Assembly: GCA_025357775.1 (NCBI GenBank)
Contig: JANXOQ010000504.1
Span: 1 to 5,233, forward strand
Direction of reading: 5' to 3'
Source: Ferruginibacter sp.
GTDB taxonomy: Bacteria; Bacteroidota; Bacteroidia; Chitinophagales; Chitinophagaceae
DNA: 5,233 nt
The number at the start of each line of letters is the position of its first letter. The first letter of the stretch is position 1. This document shows, piece by piece, positions 1 through 5,233 of the stretch. A program made the position numbers and the translations under genes. The notes below the pieces were generated by a model that saw only the letters and a program-made list of their open reading frames with translations, was not told the origin of the DNA and ran no database searches.

Positions 1-411
1 GCGTATTTTCTATTATTTTTTAATCCAACTATTTACTACAAAGCGTTTTTTTGTTTGAAAATTCGTTTCGAACTATTATTTTATTGTAAAAAAATGAAAA
101 TCTCTGCAAAATATGTTAACCAATTTTAAGATTATTTTTAATAATTGCTATACATAAATAAAAAATATTAATTTTTTATAAACAAAATAAATTAGCATTA
201 TGAAAATTACAATTCTATAAAATACAATATTTTTATAAGAATTTTTTTCAATTTCTTATAAACCAATCTCTCACTTGTACCTTTCGGTAATGTTGTAAGT
301 AAAGTGAATTTAAAATTAGTTGCTCAGTTTAGCTTTACTTTGCTAACGGCAAATTTTGATGTAACTAAATTTAGATTAGAAAAAATATTAATAAAAAACT
401 TACACCCATTT
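1..411. other. A+T-rich non-coding leader upstream of the aminopeptidase gene
   Basis: No open frame with coding character covers this stretch; it is dominated by A and T runs and all frames are broken often up to about position 300. The frame of the downstream gene is open from a GTG at 304, but those 36 codons would place the signal peptide internally, so I treat 304-411 as untranslated leader. The promoter of the downstream gene should lie here, but I could not find a clean Bacteroidota -33/-7 pair (TTTG and TAnnTTTG). The only structured element I can support is the inverted repeat at 232-262. Confidence 0.7.
232..262. repeat. Perfect 10-bp inverted repeat in the leader
   Basis: The arm TTTATAAGAA at 232-241 is exactly complementary to TTCTTATAAA at 253-262, with an 11-nt loop that starts with seven T residues. 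It lies 149 bases before the ATG at 412. The stem is nearly all A/T with one G-C pair, and no T-run follows it on the plus strand, so a terminator is unlikely. It could be an operator for a dimeric regulator, a 5' UTR hairpin, or chance in an A+T-rich stretch. Confidence 0.5.
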
Positions 412-3400
412 ATGAAATTTATAAATAATTATTTCCATAACATTTTAAAAGTTGTTTTTACCATTTATGGTTTATTTATAATTAACCAAACTATTGCTCA
501 AGATGCAATTAAACTTGCAAACAATTGTACATTTAACTGCGTACAAGAAAATATAAAAAAAACAGGTGAAACAAAATCCTCAGGCACAAGCGGCACTGGT
601 GCAAACATTGATGTGCTCTATCATAAAATTTACTGGCGCATCAATCCCGATAGTGCAGTAAAATATATTAAAGGTGCTGTGCAAACAAATTTTAAAACGA
701 TACAAAACAATGTAACCTCAATAAGTTTTGATTTGCGTAATGGATTAACAATTGACTCTATAAAATTTCGTAATTTACTTCTACCTACAACAAACATTAA
801 TCATATAAGCAATATTGTTACCATCAATCTTGGAGTTACTCTCAATAATAATTTTATAGATTCGCTTATTATTTTTTATCAAGGTACGCCATCAGCCGTT
901 TCTGGTGCAGCACAAGGGTATCAAAAAGCTACAAGTACCACAGCAGGCAATTATATTACTACACTTTCAGAATCGTATGAAGACAGAGATTGGTGGCCAT
1001 GCAAGCATGATATGCAAGACAAAATAGACTCAATGGATATTACTGTAAACGTACCTTGGGCCTCCCCATTAGCTGCCGATACATTTTGGGTGGCTTGCAA
1101 TGGAAAAATGGTAGATTCTACAATAAGCGGAACCAATCGTTCTTTCACTTTTAAAAGTCGTTACCCCATTGCATCATATTTAGTTTTTGTATCTGTAGCA
1201 AAATATGATAGGCATTATCGCTCAATAAATATAGGTGGTACAAATGTGCAAGTAGTGTATAATTTATTAAAAGGAAAACCTGCTGCCACCATTAGCAATA
1301 TACTAGCAGCTATGGATAAAATGAATTTGGTTTTACAAGCTTTTAGCAACAAGTTAGGCGACTATCCTTTTAAAAATGAAAAGCATGGTTACTATGATGG
1401 GTTGCTTGGTGCAGGCGGTATGGAGCATCAAACTTTTTCGGGCATGGCTACAAATGCACTTACCAGTATAAGTACACTTGCTCATGAGCTTATGCACCAA
1501 TGGTTTGGCGATAATGTAACTTTTGCCACCTGGAACGATTTATGGCTTGCAGAAGGTTTTGCAAATTATGGAGAAGTATTGGCAGCAGAGTTAGTACCGT
1601 CTTTGGGGCAAAATCCTTATAATATAAGAAACAGTATTAAAAATTCTGCACTCAGCTCCACCGTAAGTGCATACATACCCGATGGCAATATTGCAACATC
1701 CAATCTTATTTGGAATAGTAATTATGGCGGTGCAGTATATGTAAGAGGTGCAATGGTTGTATCAATGCTTAGAGCCATTGCTGGAGATACTAAATTTTTT
1801 GAAGCACTTACAAATTACCAAACAAACCTTGCAGGAAAATCCGTAAATGCAGACTCTTTAAAAAATTATTTTAATACAGTTTTAAACAGAGATATCAGTC
1901 CATTTTTTAATGATTTTGTAGGAGGCTCGGGCAGTGCAGCCTCTGCAATTGGTGGCAAAGGAAATCCAATAAACACAATCAATTGGAATAGCCCCATTGC
2001 AAATAAATTGGTTGTACAAGTAGCATCACAAACACAAAGCGCAAGCTCAAATGTTACCTACTTTAGAGGCCCAGTTGTATTGCATGTAAAAGGGGCTTTA
2101 GCTTTTCAAGATACCACTTTAAGTTTTTTTGATTGGGGTGCAGGAAATTTATCATACGCAGGTAACGGGCTAGGTGCACCCACTAGCGGAAATTTATTAA
2201 CGTACGATTTATCTTTTACACCCACCACTGTTTTGTACGACGATAGTGCAAAAACATTGTCAACTGGCAGTACCATATTTGTACCAACTTTAAATGCAGG
2301 CGGTTTTAGTTTTAGTAATACCACAGTCGCAACTGCTTCATGCATTGCACCAGCAAGTATGCCAGTTACAATAACTACAAATGCAATAAATGGATTTGCA
2401 AATCCTATTACACTCTCTGTAATATCGGGTGTACCTGCTGGCACCAATGTAACTTTTAGCAATAACCCTGTTATACCAAACAGCAATTCAATTATTACGC
2501 TTAGTAACACCAATACCTTACCATCGGGTACTTACAATATTATTTTGCAAGGCGCAGCTACAGGTGCTATAAACCAATTAGGTACTATTTCTTTTGTAAT
2601 AAACCCTGGTGTAAGCCCTGCTATTATAACACAGCCTGTAAGCAAAACTGTATGCGAAGGCGCAGATATTAATTTTACAATAGTTTCACCAACTGCCACA
2701 AATTTTCAATGGCAAGTAAGTACAAACGGTGGCACATCATGGGTTGATATTATTAGTGCAAATAGTCCAACATTAAATATATTGGCTGTACCAACTTCTC
2801 TAAACGGAAATTTATATCGCTGCCAAGCAAGCACTCTTTGTGGCATTACAAATTCTAATAATGCAACACTTGTAGTAAATACGCCTGTTGCAATTACAAC
2901 GCAGCCAGTTAGTATTGCCCTTTGCGTAGGCCAATCAAATACATTTTGTGTAGCAGCTACAGGTAGTAACATATCATATCAATGGCAATCAAATACTACA
3001 GGTTGCACAGGAGATTGGGCAAATGTTGCAGGTGCTACAAATTCATGCCTTACCATAACTAATGCTTTAACCACAGCTTATTACCGTTGCATTATTTTCT
3101 CATCATCTTGCGGTACAAGCATTACTACAAATTGCGTTATACTCACCTTAAATACTGGCGTTATTATTTCCACACAACCAACTGATGTAGAAATTTGCGC
3201 AGGTACACAAGCCATATTTACTGTTGCGGTTACAAATACTCAAACTATTAATTACCAATGGCAAATAAGCACCGATGAAGGTGTTACATTCAATAATATA
3301 AATACAGCCAATACTGCAAATTATGTTATTGCAAATACAACAACAAGCAGTAGCAACAATCGCTATCGCTGTCTTTTAACAAATGCAACTTGTGCACCTA

Positions 3401-3966
3401 CTACCACCAATATAGCTAAGCTTACTGTAAAAGCATTACCAACAATCACATTAACAGCCGCACCATATATTGCTTTGCTACCTACACAAACCACCATAAT
3501 CACTGCTAATACTAGTCCTTCAAGCGGCGGCAGCATTATTAGCAATTGGTTTTACAACACAGCACCATTAAGTGTTGTAGCCAATAAATATCCAGTAACG
3601 GTTACCGAAATCGGAAACTATTTTGCAATCATTAAAGAAACTTATCCGAGCAGTTTACAATGCAGCAATACCTCTGCAACCATCACCATTACTGCCACTG
3701 AAAGCAATAATTTATATATTTTTCCTACACCAAACAATGGCACATTTAATGTATCGTATTACAATAATAGCCTTACAAATACTAAAAGAAATATTTCTAT
3801 TTATGACGCCAAAGGGGCACTCATTTACAAAAAAGAATTTGCCAGCACAGGTTTTTACACCCTACTACCTGTAAACTTGCAAGCAACAAGCTCAAGGAAT
3901 TATTTTGTAATAATTTTTGATGCAGAAGGGAAAAAATTAGCCGTAGGAAAGGTTTTTGTGAAATAA
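412..3966 (+). CDS. Secreted M1-family zinc aminopeptidase with Ig-like domains and T9SS sorting domain
   Basis: Predicted exported zinc peptidase of 1184 residues. The ATG at 412 is chosen because it directly starts a signal peptide: basic/polar N-terminus, hydrophobic core near residues 11-24, and likely cleavage after TIA (residue 29), leaving mature QDAI. Residues about 60-505 are M1-like: an N-terminal beta domain with DWWPC, the substrate motif GGMEHQ (335-340), zinc ligands H358 and H362 in HELMH with E359 as general base, third ligand E381 in LAEGF, and the transition-state tyrosine Y443 in YVRGA. All key residues are present, so an active aminopeptidase is expected; His replaces Asn of the classical GxMEN motif. 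Residues about 515-625 and 630-733 are two beta-rich domains, then come three Ig-like domains, another beta domain (about 1010-1096) and a T9SS C-terminal domain. Most M1 enzymes lack this long tail. The leader before the ATG is A-rich with no Shine-Dalgarno. The gene appears monocistronic; the exact substrate cannot be told. Confidence 0.92.
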   Translation: MKFINNYFHNILKVVFTIYGLFIINQTIAQDAIKLANNCTFNCVQENIKKTGETKSSGTSGTGANIDVLYHKIYWRINPDSAVKYIKGAVQTNFKTIQNNVTSISFDLRNGLTIDSIKFRNLLLPTTNINHISNIVTINLGVTLNNNFIDSLIIFYQGTPSAVSGAAQGYQKATSTTAGNYITTLSESYEDRDWWPCKHDMQDKIDSMDITVNVPWASPLAADTFWVACNGKMVDSTISGTNRSFTFKSRYPIASYLVFVSVAKYDRHYRSINIGGTNVQVVYNLLKGKPAATISNILAAMDKMNLVLQAFSNKLGDYPFKNEKHGYYDGLLGAGGMEHQTFSGMATNALTSISTLAHELMHQWFGDNVTFATWNDLWLAEGFANYGEVLAAELVPSLGQNPYNIRNSIKNSALSSTVSAYIPDGNIATSNLIWNSNYGGAVYVRGAMVVSMLRAIAGDTKFFEALTNYQTNLAGKSVNADSLKNYFNTVLNRDISPFFNDFVGGSGSAASAIGGKGNPINTINWNSPIANKLVVQVASQTQSASSNVTYFRGPVVLHVKGALAFQDTTLSFFDWGAGNLSYAGNGLGAPTSGNLLTYDLSFTPTTVLYDDSAKTLSTGSTIFVPTLNAGGFSFSNTTVATASCIAPASMPVTITTNAINGFANPITLSVISGVPAGTNVTFSNNPVIPNSNSIITLSNTNTLPSGTYNIILQGAATGAINQLGTISFVINPGVSPAIITQPVSKTVCEGADINFTIVSPTATNFQWQVSTNGGTSWVDIISANSPTLNILAVPTSLNGNLYRCQASTLCGITNSNNATLVVNTPVAITTQPVSIALCVGQSNTFCVAATGSNISYQWQSNTTGCTGDWANVAGATNSCLTITNALTTAYYRCIIFSSSCGTSITTNCVILTLNTGVIISTQPTDVEICAGTQAIFTVAVTNTQTINYQWQISTDEGVTFNNINTANTANYVIANTTTSSSNNRYRCLLTNATCAPTTTNIAKLTVKALPTITLTAAPYIALLPTQTTIITANTSPSSGGSIISNWFYNTAPLSVVANKYPVTVTEIGNYFAIIKETYPSSLQCSNTSATITITATESNNLYIFPTPNNGTFNVSYYNNSLTNTKRNISIYDAKGALIYKKEFASTGFYTLLPVNLQATSSRNYFVIIFDAEGKKLAVGKVFVK
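2626..3432 (+). other. Three tandem Ig-like domains within the aminopeptidase
   Basis: Residues about 739-1007 hold three diverged copies of one module. Each opens with a TQP motif (ITQPV, ITTQPVS, ISTQP), followed by a Cys-x-Gly site (C748, C838, C929), a central WQ core strand (FQWQ, YQWQ, YQWQ) and a closing YRC motif (C804, C893, C987). The Cys-Cys spacing of 55-58 residues fits the B-to-F strand disulfide of an Ig fold. The middle copy carries several extra cysteines. Such modules are common in T9SS-exported Bacteroidota proteins as spacers or adhesive domains. The repeats are too diverged to be a recent DNA-level duplication. Confidence 0.8.
3706..3963 (+). other. T9SS type A C-terminal sorting domain
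   Basis: The last 86 residues (1099-1184) begin with LYIFPTPNNGTFNV, matching the usual YPNPNNGxF opening of type A sorting domains, continue with ISIYDAKGALIYKKEF, and end in GKVFVK. This domain directs outer-membrane translocation through the type IX system and is normally removed by the sortase PorU, leaving the protein attached to the surface or released. Identification rests on the motif order and the terminal position. Confidence 0.9.
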
Positions 3967-4087
3967 TTTTTTTCTTATCGGTTAATATCCCAAACAACAG
4001 AAATCTTAAAAAGGAGGTTCTTTCAGTATAAGGATTGAGGAGCATGATCACCGACCCAATAATTGAACACCAGTACACCCGCTGTCT

Positions 4088-4147
4088 GTAGTAGTGCCGC
4101 AGCAGGTTGTATTATAATTTAAATTTCTTTTTTGCGGCAGCTACTAC
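4088..4147. repeat. Long hairpin with 14-bp stem, candidate structured RNA core
   Basis: GTAGTAGTGCCGCA at 4088-4101 pairs with TGCGGCA (4133-4139) and CTACTAC (4141-4147); a single G at 4140 is bulged. The loop of 31 nt (4102-4132) is A+T-rich. Fourteen pairs with strong G-C content in a genome this A+T-rich are unlikely by chance. A small CCC/GGG hairpin (4150-4152 with 4156-4158) follows at once. Strand is unknown, although the terminator-like hairpin at 4164 suggests plus-strand transcription. I do not recognise a known RNA family. Confidence 0.55.
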
Positions 4148-4163
4148 TGCCCATCGGGGCTAT

Positions 4164-4196
4164 GCCAAACATAGGTAATTCTATTTGGCTTTTATT
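4164..4196 (+). terminator. Rho-independent terminator-like hairpin
   Basis: GCCAAA (4164-4169) pairs with TTTGGC (4184-4189), and TAG (4172-4174) pairs with CTA (4181-4183); CA at 4170-4171 is bulged and the loop is GTAATT. TTTTATT follows directly on the plus strand. It lies about 200 bases past the aminopeptidase stop codon, so it would end either that transcript or a separate RNA made from the G+C-rich island. Confidence 0.5.
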
Positions 4197-4333
4197 ATGC
4201 AATAGTTAGAATGAAAATTTAGGACATATTTAAGCTAAAGTTTAATGCTATGTCGAATTTATACCCGTTATTATAAACGGACATTTTATTTTTAAAATAT
4301 AAATACTAATTATAGAAAATATAACCAGATTTT

Positions 4334-4359
4334 AAACACATTATGCTTTTGTGTTTTTT
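4334..4359 (+). terminator. Weak terminator-like hairpin
   Basis: AAACACA (4334-4340) pairs with TGTGTTT (4350-4356) around a 9-nt loop, followed by TTT on the plus strand, giving a six-T run together with the stem. The stem is 7 bp with only two G-C pairs, so stability is modest. It may be a back-up terminator between the converging genes, or chance in A+T-rich DNA. Confidence 0.3.
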
Positions 4360-4473
4360 AGTTTAATATTTTACCGAAACGAAATTGCAAAAATTTAGTA
4401 ATGCTACACCTAAAAATACTTTATCTAAAAAAAGAAATCTTTAATAATTTATTGCTACAACTAATTTTTAATT

Positions 4474-5154
4474 TTACAACCTTGGCACATTCTCTCCAAT
4501 TCCTAATCTATTTCTCACATAATTAGATTGTGAAGCATCTTCAAAATAAAACTCTAAAGAATCTGCATGGCGTAGGTTAGCGGTACCATCTAATATATTA
4601 TTCAAATTTTCTGATCCACGTTCTCCATAAAAACTTGGGTCTATATCTAAAGCACCTGTATTTCTTTCCTGATGCGATAGTTCATGTATAAGTGTACCTG
4701 CATTAGTGTTATTTCCTAACACTTTATTTTGACTAAAATATCTATCCCCCAAACAGATTACATTTCGGTATTTATCATTAGCTACATTAGTATAACCATA
4801 AAACTCTTTATTACTTGGGTTAGAATCTCTAAAAAATATACCTAATTCAGGTCTTGTATTTAGTGTATATAATTCGGTCTTTATTGAAGTTCTTAACTTT
4901 TGGCTAATCGTCAATAATTGTTTTCGAATGTCTTCATATTTTACTACATCTTTTACATTAAGACCAAACCTTGCTTTTATAGAAAGCTGTTCATTTGGAG
5001 ACATTTTAGAAAAATGTCCTTTGTTTAATTGGCTAATTCTGTACTCAACTAGCACTAATGCAATATTTAAATGTTTTTTTAAATCTTTCAATTCTGGCCC
5101 GTTAGAAATTCTTTTAATTTGAGATGGATCAAAATATACTCCAGAATATGGCAT
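4474..5154 (-). CDS. M35/aspzincin-like zinc metallo-endopeptidase, no signal peptide
   Basis: A 226-residue protein that I place in the M35 (deuterolysin / peptidyl-Lys metallopeptidase-like) group by pattern. Its N-terminal half is helical, with an ARFG-like segment (SIKARFGL) and a following helix, as in that family. It then has GYTNVAN, a strand RNVICLGDRYF, the active-site helix AGTLIHELSH (H157, E158, H161), a downstream GALDIDPSFYG that resembles the aspzincin GTxxDxxYG motif, and HADSLEFYF (196-204), which matches the family's C-terminal ADxYEYxA segment. H157 and H161 should bind zinc with D170 or D172 as third ligand; the exact one is unclear because the spacing is not canonical. 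There is no signal peptide and only one cysteine, unlike secreted fungal members. The ATG at 5154 is favoured because an in-frame TAA lies five codons upstream; only an A-rich stretch precedes it. Related domains also serve as toxin tips in polymorphic toxin systems, but no immunity gene or delivery gene is seen here. Confidence 0.75.
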   Translation of the reverse strand: MPYSGVYFDPSQIKRISNGPELKDLKKHLNIALVLVEYRISQLNKGHFSKMSPNEQLSIKARFGLNVKDVVKYEDIRKQLLTISQKLRTSIKTELYTLNTRPELGIFFRDSNPSNKEFYGYTNVANDKYRNVICLGDRYFSQNKVLGNNTNAGTLIHELSHQERNTGALDIDPSFYGERGSENLNNILDGTANLRHADSLEFYFEDASQSNYVRNRLGIGENVPRL

Positions 5155-5186
5155 AACTAGTTTCTTTTAAAAGCATAAAATTTTTA

Positions 5187-5233
5187 ATTTTTACCATACT
5201 TGTTTAATTTATTTTAAACAAATTGGTAAAAAT
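5187..5233. repeat. 47-nt dyad upstream of the M35-like gene, reaching the window edge
   Basis: The outer arms ATTTTTACCA (5187-5196) and TGGTAAAAAT (5224-5233) are perfectly complementary over 10 bp. Inner arms TTGTTTAA (5200-5207) and TTAAACAA (5214-5221) add 8 bp around a 6-nt loop; a short asymmetric internal loop separates the two stems. It sits 33 bases before the ATG on the minus strand. It may be a terminator of an upstream gene outside the window, an operator, or the end of a small repeat. The right arm touches the end of the window, so its full extent is unknown. Confidence 0.55.

Larger units (their letters stand above)
3967..4473. other. Convergent intergenic region with a G+C-rich island
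   Basis: This 507-base gap separates two converging genes. Positions 3967-4010 and 4200-4473 are A+T-rich and hold no supported gene. Between them, about 4040-4170 is about half G+C or more by hand count (36 of 70 in 4041-4110; 23 of 38 in 4133-4170), which stands out from the surroundings. The island carries a 14-bp hairpin and is followed by a terminator-like hairpin. No frame through it has coding character: an ATG at 4044 opens only 15 codons, and the minus-strand frame through 3967-4078 is mostly the shadow of the aminopeptidase gene. It may be a long 3' UTR, a small structured RNA or a remnant of a repeat. Confidence 0.6.

Noticed and set aside
278..285. TACCTTTC as a Bacteroidota -7 element with TTTC at 252-255 as -33
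   Set aside because: Both elements deviate from TAnnTTTG and TTTG at their last base and the spacer is 22 nt, so the match is too weak to call a promoter.
304..411. GTG at 304 as the start of the aminopeptidase (36 extra residues)
   Set aside because: It would bury a clear signal peptide 36 residues inside the protein. The ATG at 412 starts the signal peptide directly. The open frame in 304-411 is probably fortuitous.
4011..4018. AAGGAGGT, a perfect Shine-Dalgarno sequence
   Set aside because: The next ATG (4044) is 25 bases away and opens only 15 codons; no start codon lies at a workable distance. Bacteroidota also rarely use such sites.
3821..4078. 85-residue minus-strand frame from a GTG, overlapping the 3' end of the aminopeptidase gene
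   Set aside because: More than half of it is the reverse shadow of the well-supported aminopeptidase gene, and the remainder has no recognisable protein features.
4044..4091. 15-codon ORF beginning MITDPIIEHQ
   Set aside because: Too short, wrongly spaced from the Shine-Dalgarno-like sequence and overlapping the hairpin arm; no evidence of coding.
4088..4147. Integron attC site
   Set aside because: The hairpin lacks the GTTRRRY/RYYYAAC core sites, and no integrase or cassette arrangement is present.
4394..4414. Minus-strand hairpin TTTAG/CTAAA followed by T residues as terminator of the M35-like gene
   Set aside because: The stem is only 5 bp with one G-C pair, which is expected by chance in DNA this A+T-rich.
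5132..5197. Short minus-strand frame from the ATG at 5197 overlapping the M35-like start
   Set aside because: It ends after about 22 codons, has no protein character, and an in-frame stop lies just upstream, so it is neither a gene tail nor a frameshifted N-terminus with visible support.

Overview
The window looks like chromosomal DNA from an A+T-rich member of the Bacteroidota, perhaps Chitinophagales-like. Three things point there: the low G+C, start codons preceded by A-rich stretches instead of strong Shine-Dalgarno sites, and a secreted enzyme ending in a type IX secretion system (T9SS) sorting domain, which is essentially restricted to that phylum. The genus call is a guess; the phylum call is well supported.

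Layout: positions 1-411 are a very A+T-rich non-coding leader containing one perfect 10-bp inverted repeat. Positions 412-3966 (+) encode one large secreted protein of 1184 residues. In order it has a signal peptide, an M1-family (gluzincin) zinc aminopeptidase module, a beta-rich linker domain, three tandem Ig-like domains, a further beta domain and a C-terminal T9SS sorting signal. Positions 3967-4473 are a 507-base convergent intergenic region. Inside it is an island of much higher G+C (about 4040-4170) with a strong long-range hairpin, followed by a terminator-like hairpin. It is a candidate structured RNA, dispersed repeat or long 3' UTR. Positions 4474-5154 (-) encode a 226-residue protein without a signal peptide that resembles M35/aspzincin zinc metallo-endopeptidases (HELSH motif plus a conserved-looking C-terminal ADSxEF segment). 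Upstream of it, running to the window edge, is a 47-nt dyad.

The two genes converge and share no obvious pathway beyond both being zinc peptidases. The M1 protein is an exported, probably surface-attached or released peptidase that would trim peptides outside the cell. The M35-like protein has no visible export signal, so it is either cytoplasmic, exported by a contact-dependent or contractile machine, or a detached toxin-like domain. No CRISPR array, tRNA, rRNA, insertion sequence or defence operon is visible. Most of the window is ordinary; the intergenic G+C-rich island and the stand-alone M35-like gene are the parts most worth a second look.
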